Source of the DNA: Streptomyces spinosisporus
GTDB taxonomy: Bacteria > Actinomycetota > Actinomycetes > Streptomycetales > Streptomycetaceae
NCBI RefSeq assembly: GCF_022698145.1
Contig: NZ_JALDAX010000003.1
Coordinates: 372,001-436,000 of the forward strand
DNA: 64,000 nucleotides
Direction of reading: 5' to 3'
Positions 46,101 to 52,810 of the stretch are shown here, one piece after another. Both the position numbers and the translations under genes were made by a program. The notes beneath the pieces were generated by a model that saw nothing but the letters and a program-made list of their open reading frames with translations, made no database searches and had not been told where the DNA came from. Every line of letters starts with the position of its first letter. Within the stretch, counting starts at the first letter, position 1.

Positions 46101-46181
46101 CTGCTGCGCGCCGAACGGGACAACAGCGCGCCCGACGACCACGGGTGGCGTCGATTCGCCCGGGAAACGGAGGCCAGGTGA
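43098..46181 (+). CDS. UvrA-like excision ABC ATPase fused to a flavin reductase domain
   Basis: From ATG 43098 one frame encodes 1027 residues. Residues 1-825 are a UvrA-like protein: Walker A GVSGSGKSSL near residue 36, cysteine pairs CPAC, CDDC and CLAC, ABC signature TLSGGELQRLLLAQ, second Walker A GVSGAGKSSL near residue 515, zinc module CESCKGLG to CPECDG, and signature TLSGGEAQRLNLA. Residues 825-850 are an Asp/Asn/Gly/Pro linker. Residues 850-1020 are a flavin reductase (PQAVTVVAGTAPQSG, IGSLTVVSEELALIGFLVRSRST, FCVNILGEDQKDLSDAF). UvrA-like proteins in clusters protect against the cluster's own DNA-binding drug. The reductase domain would supply FADH2 to the HpaB hydroxylase encoded upstream. 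An internal GTG near 45589 could also start a free reductase. Confidence 0.9.
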   Translation: MSLDSIRLEGVTTHNLKSVDVSFPKGKLVVAAGVSGSGKSSLVIDTLFEHSKTLYLGALSSKSLDMGDGDYQFDRIAGTQPPVALRQRDGGYSNPRSTVGTLTGLDGLYRLLFGAGSRPVCPACLGPTGADLFCDDCGCFAEPHTAKHFSPNRKEGKCLACDGIGELVGFSLEKIIPDRSKTLTEIWDGADSGTFAVPNVRKAFEAMAADIGLDLDLPFEKLTPEQTERVLHGSDTIYTLKIRKVTNDFRFEGILGFLERAYRNASSAARKNAFANYLAREVCSGCRGGRLRPESLKATVAGHTFHDFQSDELSRSIDRLRQGLASGDVPAQVRELAAAIVKQSANIEEVGLGHLQLRRPVTTLSGGELQRLLLAQHLASDLTGVMYVLDEPTAGLHEADTGKILNSLRRLRDLGNTVIVIEHDESVIRAADWIVELGPGAGTRGGEIVFEGRFADLLNHADSPTATAMRSDRPSRTKTDLTAAPWLEVHGITRNNLVDVTATFPLGGLTCVSGVSGAGKSSLVAGIHESVSRAIAQRSKGTTAGTTGIDGVDALDDVIYVEQRPIGRSSRSTLATYIGISDHVRDAFAASADAAERGLGRAEFSPNVAGGRCESCKGLGLAEIEMTLFKSEFIVCPECDGRRFQEHVLDVRLDGRNIYDVLSMTVEDALEWFDPENCPKVVRALRVLDEFGLGYLQLGCSTTTLSGGEAQRLNLAGELLKQRRSHTLFIFDEPTRGLHAADIRHLLALFERLLSTGNTVVVIEHDVKVIALADWVIDLGPGAGRDGGRLVHSGTPEELATNPASVTGRYVRSLREGPDATTPAREPARDVNVDGCGNVNGEGTGRPSPTPDLGAIGDLLPQAVTVVAGTAPQSGQNGPSPYGLVIGSLTVVSEELALIGFLVRSRSTSWAAIADTGRFCVNILGEDQKDLSDAFSQGRPDSRFDALSWTPSVNGCPRLSGALGTIDCAVKSTYQIGGHQFVLATVVDVDVDIDADTDRRPLLRAERDNSAPDDHGWRRFARETEAR

Positions 46182-47230
46182 CCACGACCACGCCCATCGC
46201 CACGCACTACGAGCAGTTCCTGCAACTCCTCACCCGCGACCCACGCGACACCCGCGGCACCAGCGACACAGCGCACGGCCGTGACGCCGTCCACGCGCGC
46301 TACGGCGAACGGGTCGCCCCCTCGGGCGCAGCACAGCCGATCGTGATGACCCGCGACGAGTGGATCCTCAACCAGATCGACCTGACGCTGGCCCTGGACA
46401 GGCTGCTGACCCAGGACGACGTCGTGGTCTCGGCCGTACCGTACGAACTGTCCTTCATCGGCGCCGAGATGGACCGCGTGATCGAGATGGTCGGCGCCTC
46501 GGTGATCAGCGTCGGGACGAGCAGGACCATCTGCCCGATGCCGCGGCTGCTCGATCTGATCGAGCAGTACGAGGTGACGGCCCTGGCGTGCTCGCCGAGT
46601 TTCGCCGCGGAACTGGCGAGCCTCGCCCTCTCGCAAGGGCAGCGGCCCGAGGACTCGACGATCCGCGCCGTCATCTGCGCGGGCGAGGCCTGCTCCACCG
46701 AACGTCTCGACCGCATCGGCGCCGTTTGGGCGGCAACGACCTGCGCTCTCTACGGGACGCCGACCACACCGACGACGGCCGTCGCCTGTGAGCACGGCCG
46801 ACTGCACCTGTGCGGGAACCGGCACCGCGCGGAGGTCCGCGACGGGCACCGCGGCGAACTGCTCCTGGACGGCGCACCGACCGGCGAACTCGTCGAGCTG
46901 TGGCCGGCGGACCGGCGTTGCGACTGCGGTGCCGCGAGCCGGGTCCTGGTCCCGCTCGGCAGCCTGGCCGCGGCACTGCCCGGACCCGAAGGGCCCGTCT
47001 CGGCGGTGGACGTGGAGCGGATCGTGTTCCAACACGCCGGTCTCGCGCCCCACTTCGCCTGCGACAGCAGGGCCGGCGTCTTCCATGTGACCTGCGCCGT
47101 GGCCGACCCCACGACGCCGGCCGATGGCGCCCTGCACCGGCTGATCCGCGGCCGGATCGTCGACGCGCTCGGCGTCGAGGCCGAGGTCACCGTCGTCGAT
47201 GCGAAGGACTGGAGCACCGCCACGTCATGA
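46178..47230 (+). CDS. Truncated, degenerate PaaK-type adenylate-forming protein
   Basis: The 350-residue protein aligns by eye with the PaaK-type ligase at 38489 (VVSAVPYELSFIGAEMDRVIEMVGASVISVG against AIAVPYELAGVGQDLDRAIEILGCTIVPLG; ALACSPSFAAELASLAL; AVICAGEACSTERLDRIG). It lacks the N-terminal 80-100 residues. Its phosphate loop is APSGAAQPIVM instead of ESSGTGNGRPI, and the YG-TE motif is ALYGTPTTPTT, without the conserved Glu. A Cys pair CDCGAASR remains. It therefore probably does not adenylate. It may be an amide-forming or chaperone-like partner, or a domain working with the nitrilase-fold proteins that follow. The start is GTG 46178, overlapping the fusion gene stop. Confidence 0.68.
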   Translation: MTTTTPIATHYEQFLQLLTRDPRDTRGTSDTAHGRDAVHARYGERVAPSGAAQPIVMTRDEWILNQIDLTLALDRLLTQDDVVVSAVPYELSFIGAEMDRVIEMVGASVISVGTSRTICPMPRLLDLIEQYEVTALACSPSFAAELASLALSQGQRPEDSTIRAVICAGEACSTERLDRIGAVWAATTCALYGTPTTPTTAVACEHGRLHLCGNRHRAEVRDGHRGELLLDGAPTGELVELWPADRRCDCGAASRVLVPLGSLAAALPGPEGPVSAVDVERIVFQHAGLAPHFACDSRAGVFHVTCAVADPTTPADGALHRLIRGRIVDALGVEAEVTVVDAKDWSTATS

Positions 47231-47306
47231 CCTGCACCCGGCCGCGGCGAGCCATGGCGGCGGCCGACCCACCGGTGGCATCGCGCATCGCGAGGAGACA
47301 AGACGT

Positions 47307-48245
47307 ATGAGGGTAGCGGTAGTACAGACCCAATGGGTCGACGATCACGAGGACGGCCTGCGCAACGCGCACCAGGCGATCGAGGACGTCTGCAGCGCCG
47401 GCGACATCGACCTGGTGTGCTTCCCCGAGTTTTTGCTCGGCCCGCCCTGGTACATGCCGGGCCAGGACGGCCTGAAAGGGCGCACCGACACCCCGATCCC
47501 CGGACCGGTCGTCGACGGCTTCCAGACACTGGCCCGCAAACTCGGCACACACATCCTGCTCGGCTCGATCGTCGAGGACCTGCAGGACGGCATGTACCGC
47601 AACACGTCCCTGCTGATCGGCCGGCAGGGCGTCATCACGGGGCGTGCCATCAAGGCGCACGCCTTCGGCAACGAGATGGTGGTGTGCCGTCAGGCGGACT
47701 CGCTCGGCGTCATGTCCACCGAGTTCGGGCAGATCGGTATCGCCGTGTGCTCGGACTTCTGGATCCCCGAGGTCATCCGGCTGCTCGCCCTGGCCGGTGC
47801 GCGCACCATCTTCGTACCGGGCGGCACGCTGGGACAGAACCAGCCGCTGATGGTCAACGCCCTGCGCACAGCCGCCTACTTGAACGACGTCAACATTGTC
47901 TACGCCAGTTCGGTCGGCGTCGTCCGCGGCAAACGCGGGGACCGCCTCGTGGAGATCCACTTCGCCGGCACCAGCCTGGTCGCCCGCCCGGAGGGCGTGA
48001 TCGCACAGGCCGGCAGCGACAAACCGGAAGTGCTCGTCGTCGACCTCGACGAGCCCGCCCCCGGCGACGGCCGCCGCTGGCAGCAGCTGCGCAGGCCCGG
48101 CGCCTACCAAAAACTGCTCACCCCGTACGCCGGGCAGAACCGGGACCTCGCCGCCGAACTGAGGGCGAGCCTGACCGGGGGCCAAGGCCCGCACCGTGGC
48201 CCGGCCGCCGCCGCGACCAGCGCAACCGAGGGGACCCGTCCGTGA
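47307..48245 (+). CDS. Carbon-nitrogen hydrolase (nitrilase superfamily), intact catalytic triad
   Basis: The 312-residue protein has the Glu-Lys-Cys triad of the superfamily: Glu41 in VCFPEFLLG, Lys116 in RAIKAHAFGNE, and Cys148 in GIAVCSDFWIPE. Members hydrolyse or transfer the acyl part of amides, nitriles and N-carbamoyl compounds. This is the only one of four nitrilase-fold proteins in the cluster with all three residues. A GAGGAG ribosome-binding site precedes the ATG, and a 76-base gap separates it from the gene before. It overlaps the degenerate paralogue at 48242 as GTGA, so the two may form a complex. The substrate is unknown. Confidence 0.85.
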   Translation: MRVAVVQTQWVDDHEDGLRNAHQAIEDVCSAGDIDLVCFPEFLLGPPWYMPGQDGLKGRTDTPIPGPVVDGFQTLARKLGTHILLGSIVEDLQDGMYRNTSLLIGRQGVITGRAIKAHAFGNEMVVCRQADSLGVMSTEFGQIGIAVCSDFWIPEVIRLLALAGARTIFVPGGTLGQNQPLMVNALRTAAYLNDVNIVYASSVGVVRGKRGDRLVEIHFAGTSLVARPEGVIAQAGSDKPEVLVVDLDEPAPGDGRRWQQLRRPGAYQKLLTPYAGQNRDLAAELRASLTGGQGPHRGPAAAATSATEGTRP

Positions 48246-49030
48246 CCATCTTCGTAGCGCAACACGCACGCCGGGCGAACCCTGAGGCGACGGCCGCCGC
48301 CGTGCTCGACGACCTCGACAGCAGGGTGAGTGACGACGCGTCGTTCGTCGTCCTGCCCGAGAACGCCTTCACCACCGGCGACCAGGTCCGGGCACTGCCG
48401 CAGCAGCTGCGCGAGCGGTGCCTAGAGCGCCTGACGGCGCTGGCGCGGACCCGGGGCGCCTACGTCCTCACCGGCTCCTGGCCGGAGCAGCGGCCGGACG
48501 GCGAGCTGACGCAGGTGGCCCGGCTGCTGGACCCGAGCGGCTCGGTGTGCGCCCAGATGGAGCGGCCGATCCTGCCCGACGGGACGACCGGCACCGGCGA
48601 CGACTTCCCGGTCGTGCAGACGCCGTACGGCCGCGTCGGAGTGCTCCTCGGCCCCGACTTCTGGCTGGTCGAACCACCCCGCATCCAATGCCTGGCCGGC
48701 GCCGAGCTGCTGCTGGTTGCCGGGTCGCTCGACGGCACCCAGCAGGCCGCGCAGCGCGCCGCCGTGTGGGGCATCGCGACCATCAACACCGTCGCGGTCG
48801 CTTTCGCCGGCTCGCTGAGCGAGCGCTGCGGCGGCGGCAGCGCCGTGGCCATGCCCGAGGGATTCGCCGCCGAGGCGGGCACCCGGGAAGGCATCATCGA
48901 GGCGCCGTGGGACGCGGCGAACATCCAGCATCTGCGCGAACCCGACCTGCGCTTCCAGCAGACACTCTGGTTCGGTCTGTGGGCACGCCGCACCGAGCTG
49001 TACTCCGACCTCACGGCGCAGGTGAGCTGA
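48242..49030 (+). CDS. Nitrilase-fold protein lacking catalytic Lys and Cys
   Basis: The 262-residue protein keeps the nitrilase fold pattern: FVVLPENAFTTG with Glu40, YGRVGVLLGPDFWLVEP, and AGAELLLVAGSL. In place of the catalytic Lys it has Arg108 (QMERPILPDG), and in place of Cys it has Gly137 (VLLGPDFW). It cannot use the normal thiol chemistry. It is translated by coupling to the intact paralogue at 47307, with which it shares the DFW segment, so a regulatory or structural subunit of a hetero-oligomer is likely. A converted enzyme is the alternative. Confidence 0.78.
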   Translation: MTIFVAQHARRANPEATAAAVLDDLDSRVSDDASFVVLPENAFTTGDQVRALPQQLRERCLERLTALARTRGAYVLTGSWPEQRPDGELTQVARLLDPSGSVCAQMERPILPDGTTGTGDDFPVVQTPYGRVGVLLGPDFWLVEPPRIQCLAGAELLLVAGSLDGTQQAAQRAAVWGIATINTVAVAFAGSLSERCGGGSAVAMPEGFAAEAGTREGIIEAPWDAANIQHLREPDLRFQQTLWFGLWARRTELYSDLTAQVS

Positions 49031-49031
49031 C

Positions 49032-50216
49032 ATGCGAACCTCCGGCGTTCCCGAAACCGACGTGCGACGACGGATCGCGACGGACATGGCGGACGACGTG
49101 CCGTGGAACCGGGTGCTCAACTCCATCTGCACCGAACCCCACCCCCTGGGGGTGGAGATGGCGGCCGCCGCGGCGCACACCAACCTCGGCGATGTGCGGA
49201 TCTTCCGCGGCACCAAGCGGATCGAGCGCAAGGTCGTCCAGCTGCTGCTCGACCTGCTGGGCCACCCCGGCGGCGGGTCGGGGAGCCTGGTGTCCGGCGG
49301 AACCGAGGCCAACCTGATCGCGATGCTCGTGGCCCGCGAAACGGCCCGCGCCCGGGGGACGTTGACCGACCGGCCCGAAGTCGTCGTCAGCAGCACCGTG
49401 CACTTCTCCTTCACGAAGGTCTTCGGCCTGCTGGGGCTGACCCCGGTCGTCGTGCCCGTCGACGACGACCTGCGGCTGCCGGCCGCCGAGGTCGCCCGGC
49501 GCATCGGCGAGCACACCGTCGCGGTCGTCGCGACCGCGGGCAGCAGCGAGTTCGGGGTCGTCGACGCCGTCGACGAGATCGGACCGGTGGTCCGCGGCCG
49601 GAACGTACACCTGCACGTGGACGCGGCCACGGGAGGCTTCATCATCCCCTTTGCCCGCGAACTCGGCCACGACCTGCCCCAGTTCGACTTCAGCGTCGAC
49701 GGCGTCGACTCCATCACCATCGACCCGCACAAGTACGGACTGGCCAACGTCCCGGCCGGCGCGATCCTGTTCCGGGGCGCCCAGGACGCCGGACGGTTCG
49801 CGGTCGATTCCTTCTTCGTCGACACACCGGTGCACAACACCCTGCTCGGCACCCGTCCCGGCTCCGCAGCGATCTCCACCTACGCGGTGCTCGAGCACCT
49901 CGGGCGGGACGGCTTTTGCTCCCTCACCCGCACCAACTTCGAGGTGACGGCGCACCTGGTGGCCGGACTGCGCGCGGCGGGCCACGAGCTGGCCGCCGAA
50001 CCGCAGTTGAACATCGTGGTCGTCAAGATGGAGCACGCGGTGCGGATCTCGCAGCTGCTGGAATCCTGGGGCTGGATCGTCTCCACCTCGAAGCGGTTCG
50101 GCGAGACCCTGCGCCTCGTCGTCACCCGCCATGTGACACGGGAGATGGTCGACGAGTTCCTCCCGGTGCTGGAACGCGCCCGCCGCGAAGTCGCTGCCGA
50201 GGCGGCGCTGCGATGA
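49032..50216 (+). CDS. PLP-dependent decarboxylase, MfnA/tyrosine decarboxylase-like (group II)
   Basis: The 394-residue protein has GSLVSGGTEANLIAMLVARE near residue 85, HFSFTKVFGLLGL, VVATAGSSEFGVVDAVDEIG, HVDAATGGFIIPF near residue 200 (aspartate that contacts the PLP nitrogen), and the Schiff-base lysine Lys234 in TIDPHKYGLANVPAG. This is the MfnA-type group II decarboxylase pattern, whose members act on tyrosine or aspartate. A tyrosine or DOPA substrate would give tyramine or dopamine, a good source of the ethylamine arm that closes to the indoline ring of benzodipyrrole units. It sits between two nitrilase-fold genes with 1-4 base contacts. Confidence 0.88.
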   Translation: MRTSGVPETDVRRRIATDMADDVPWNRVLNSICTEPHPLGVEMAAAAAHTNLGDVRIFRGTKRIERKVVQLLLDLLGHPGGGSGSLVSGGTEANLIAMLVARETARARGTLTDRPEVVVSSTVHFSFTKVFGLLGLTPVVVPVDDDLRLPAAEVARRIGEHTVAVVATAGSSEFGVVDAVDEIGPVVRGRNVHLHVDAATGGFIIPFARELGHDLPQFDFSVDGVDSITIDPHKYGLANVPAGAILFRGAQDAGRFAVDSFFVDTPVHNTLLGTRPGSAAISTYAVLEHLGRDGFCSLTRTNFEVTAHLVAGLRAAGHELAAEPQLNIVVVKMEHAVRISQLLESWGWIVSTSKRFGETLRLVVTRHVTREMVDEFLPVLERARREVAAEAALR

Positions 50217-51067
50217 GCCTCTTCCGTGGCCCCGGCACCCGGCTCGCCGCCCTCCAGATGCGGATCGAGCCGGGGGAGCGCGACGAGAACCTGGCACGCG
50301 CCGCCAAGCTGCTGTCCACCGCGCGGGAACGCGAGGCCGACCTGGCCTGTCTGCCGGCGACGTTCGCCACCGGCCTCAACTTCCCCACCCTGCGCACCGA
50401 CGCGACCACGGAGGACGGCCCCGTCGTGCGGTTCCTCGCCGAGCAGGCCCGCACCCTCGGGATGCACATCGCTGCGGGCGTACTGCTCTCGGCCGGGCGG
50501 GACGTCTTCGACGCGGCCGTGCTCGTCGGCCCGGCCGGCGACCCGCTGGGCTGGTACCGCCGGGCCTGCGTGTGGGAGGGCGAGTCCGCGTACGTGTCCA
50601 GCGGCTCCCCGGGCGAGGTGATCGACACGCCGGTCGGACGGATCGGCCTGCAAGTCAGCTACGACGTGCGGTTCCCCGAGGCGAGCCGTCACTTCCTCAC
50701 CCAGGGCGCCGACCTCGTCGTCTGCGTGGCGAACCTCTTCGGCCCGTTCTCGCACCCGCTGCGCTCCATCTGCCGCGCGCGGGCCGCCGACAACGAGTGC
50801 GCGCTGGTGTTCGCCAGCGGCGTCGGCGAGAACCGCTTCGCCAACATGACGTACGTCGGCCACAGCATGATCGTCGACGGTCTGGTGCAGGACGCCCGGC
50901 AGGACCCGGAGGCGGACATCCTCGCCGAGGCCGGCCCCGGCCCGCACGAAACGGTGATCGACGCCGAGGTGCACTGGCGGCAGCGGCGCAAGATCCGCGC
51001 CGGCCTGCCCTTCCACGACGACCTGCGGTCGACCTGGACCACGATTCACGGGAGCCGCGCTCGATGA
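50213..51067 (+). CDS. Nitrilase-fold protein lacking the entire catalytic triad
   Basis: The 284-residue protein is recognisable as nitrilase superfamily by RIGLQVSYDVRFPEASRHFLTQGADLVVCVANLFGPFS, VSSGSPGEVIDTPVGR, and VGHSMIVDGLVQDARQDPEADILAEA. All three catalytic positions are changed: Ala49 for Glu (CLPATFATG), Arg117 for Lys (WYRRACVWEGE) and Ser149 for Cys (VSYDVRFPE). It is most like the family branch with CYDxRFPE. ATG 50213 overlaps the decarboxylase stop, and the ABC permease begins in its own stop. A non-hydrolytic job is inferred. Confidence 0.8.
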   Translation: MSLFRGPGTRLAALQMRIEPGERDENLARAAKLLSTAREREADLACLPATFATGLNFPTLRTDATTEDGPVVRFLAEQARTLGMHIAAGVLLSAGRDVFDAAVLVGPAGDPLGWYRRACVWEGESAYVSSGSPGEVIDTPVGRIGLQVSYDVRFPEASRHFLTQGADLVVCVANLFGPFSHPLRSICRARAADNECALVFASGVGENRFANMTYVGHSMIVDGLVQDARQDPEADILAEAGPGPHETVIDAEVHWRQRRKIRAGLPFHDDLRSTWTTIHGSRAR

Positions 51068-51843
51068 GTGCCATGCGTGTGCAGCCGGAGTCCGGCTGGC
51101 TCGGCGACGTCCTCGGGCTTGTCGCCATCGACATGCGGCAGTTCTTCGACAACCGCCTGTTCGCGATCTCGACCCTGCTGACGTCGGTCTCGATGGTGCT
51201 CGCCTTCGGGGCGGCCACCGACCAGATGGTGAGCCCGGCACCGACGGCCGCCAACTACTTCGGCTTCGTCTTCCCCGGAATCATCGGCGCCGGGATCATG
51301 TTCAGCTGCACCTACACCGTCGGCTATACGGTCATCATCGACCGCAACCGCCGCACCATCGAGGACCTGATCCTCTCGCCCCTGTCGTACTCCGGGTTCC
51401 TGCTCGCCCGGCTCGTCGGTGTCGTGCTCAAGTGCCTGTTCCAGTTCGCCCTGGTGGTCGTCCTCGGCGTCGGCGTCTTCGACGCCCGCATCGAGTCGGT
51501 GCCGCTGTTCCTGCTCGGCTTCCTCACCGCGTGCACGGCCTTCGCCGGCCTCGGCATCCTCGTCGCCACCTACACCAACGAGATCTCCTTCCCGGCGGTC
51601 GTGAACATCATCGTCATCCCGCTCATGTACTTCGCCGGCATCTTCTTCCCGCTCACCAACCTCGGCACGCTGGGCGACGTCTTCGCCAGACTCCCGCTCG
51701 CCGTGCACGTCGACATCTTCCGTGCCGCCACCTCGCCGGACTTCCCGGCCTCCGCCTCCTCGACACTCCTCGCGGTGGCGTACTCGTTCCTGGCCGTCGG
51801 CATCGCCGCATGGTCCTTCCGCAGGAGGATCGGCCATGGCTGA
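51064..51843 (+). CDS. ABC-2 type exporter permease
   Basis: The 259-residue protein has six predicted membrane helices. It begins with a cytoplasmic MSAMRVQPESGWLGDVLGLVAIDMRQFFDNRLFAI and has the coupling-helix region DRNRRTIEDLILSPLSYSGFLLARL near residue 95, plus a conserved PLMYFAGIFFPLTNLG stretch before the last helices. This is a DrrB/NodJ-like ABC-2 membrane subunit. Its gene overlaps the ATPase gene that follows by eight bases. Within a cluster for a DNA alkylator, export of the product is the natural reading. Confidence 0.9.
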   Translation: MSAMRVQPESGWLGDVLGLVAIDMRQFFDNRLFAISTLLTSVSMVLAFGAATDQMVSPAPTAANYFGFVFPGIIGAGIMFSCTYTVGYTVIIDRNRRTIEDLILSPLSYSGFLLARLVGVVLKCLFQFALVVVLGVGVFDARIESVPLFLLGFLTACTAFAGLGILVATYTNEISFPAVVNIIVIPLMYFAGIFFPLTNLGTLGDVFARLPLAVHVDIFRAATSPDFPASASSTLLAVAYSFLAVGIAAWSFRRRIGHG

Positions 51844-52810
51844 CCCCACGAACGCCGGCCCACCCGTGCTGTCGGTCTCCCGGCTCGCCCACCGGGTGAA
51901 CCCCGAATTCGCGCTGCGCGACGTCGACTTCGCGGTCGCCGCCGGCGAAGGCGTGGCCGTCATAGGCACCAACGGCGCCGGTAAGACCACCCTGATCCGG
52001 CTCGTCGCCGGCCTGCTGCGCCCGGCCGACGGCGACATACGCGTCTGCGGCACGACACCCCGCCGCTGGGGACAGGTCAGCCGCCACATCGGCTACGTCC
52101 AGCAGGCCAAGGACCTGCCCGACGGCGTCACCGTGGAGACGTACGTCAAGCACCAGCTCAAACTCCGCCGGGCCGAACCGGGCCGCTACGAGGAGCTGAT
52201 CGCACTGGCGGACCTGGAGCAGTACCGCCACCACTACGTCCGCTCCCTGTCCGGCGGCAGCCAGCGCAAACTGCACGTCATCTGCGCCGTCGCGCACCGG
52301 CCCGACCTGCTGATCCTCGACGAGCCGACCACGGGTCTGGACCCCACGGCCCGCGAGACGCTGCTGGAACTGCTGCGGAGCCTGAAGAAGGACGGCGTCG
52401 GCGTGCTGTTCGCGAGCCACCACCGCGACGAACTCCTCGCGCTGGCCGACTCGGTCGTCGTGCTGCACCAGGGCCACCAGGTCCAGGACGCCTCACTCGA
52501 CGCCGTCACCCGGTGGGGCGAGCGCTCCAGCCTGATCCTGGAGGCCTTCGGCGAGGCGCACCTCGCGCCGCTGCACCACTGGGCCGCGCAACAGGCCACG
52601 CCCGGCGGCCCGATCCGTGCCGTCCACACCGTCGAACACGGCGTGAAGCTCGACCTGCCCGACGGCGATCACCAGGACACGCTGGCCGCGCTGGTCGCCC
52701 GCGCCCACGCCGCCGGACTTGCGCTGCGCTCCGCGTCCTACTTCCAGCCCACCCTGGCGGACGTCGTCCGTTCCATCGTCGAACAAGTCGAACTGGGGGA
52801 CCTCGCATGA
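51836..52810 (+). CDS. ABC exporter ATP-binding protein
   Basis: The 324-residue protein shows Walker A IGTNGAGKTTLIRLVAGLL near residue 42, Q-loop in IGYVQQAKDLPDGV, signature VRSLSGGSQRKLHVICAVA near residue 138, Walker B DLLILDEPTTGLDPTA, and H-loop VLFASHHRDE. The C-terminal 90 residues form the accessory domain common to DrrA-type ATPases. It partners with the permease overlapping it upstream. Its stop overlaps the start of the HemN-like gene (ATGA), so transport and cyclopropanation genes are translated together. Confidence 0.93.
   Translation: MADPTNAGPPVLSVSRLAHRVNPEFALRDVDFAVAAGEGVAVIGTNGAGKTTLIRLVAGLLRPADGDIRVCGTTPRRWGQVSRHIGYVQQAKDLPDGVTVETYVKHQLKLRRAEPGRYEELIALADLEQYRHHYVRSLSGGSQRKLHVICAVAHRPDLLILDEPTTGLDPTARETLLELLRSLKKDGVGVLFASHHRDELLALADSVVVLHQGHQVQDASLDAVTRWGERSSLILEAFGEAHLAPLHHWAAQQATPGGPIRAVHTVEHGVKLDLPDGDHQDTLAALVARAHAAGLALRSASYFQPTLADVVRSIVEQVELGDLA

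Noticed and set aside
47307..48245. A separate short catabolic operon of nitrilases unrelated to the cluster
   Set aside because: Genes on both sides are linked by overlaps to decarboxylase, transport and radical SAM genes, so the nitrilase-fold genes belong to the same transcription unit.
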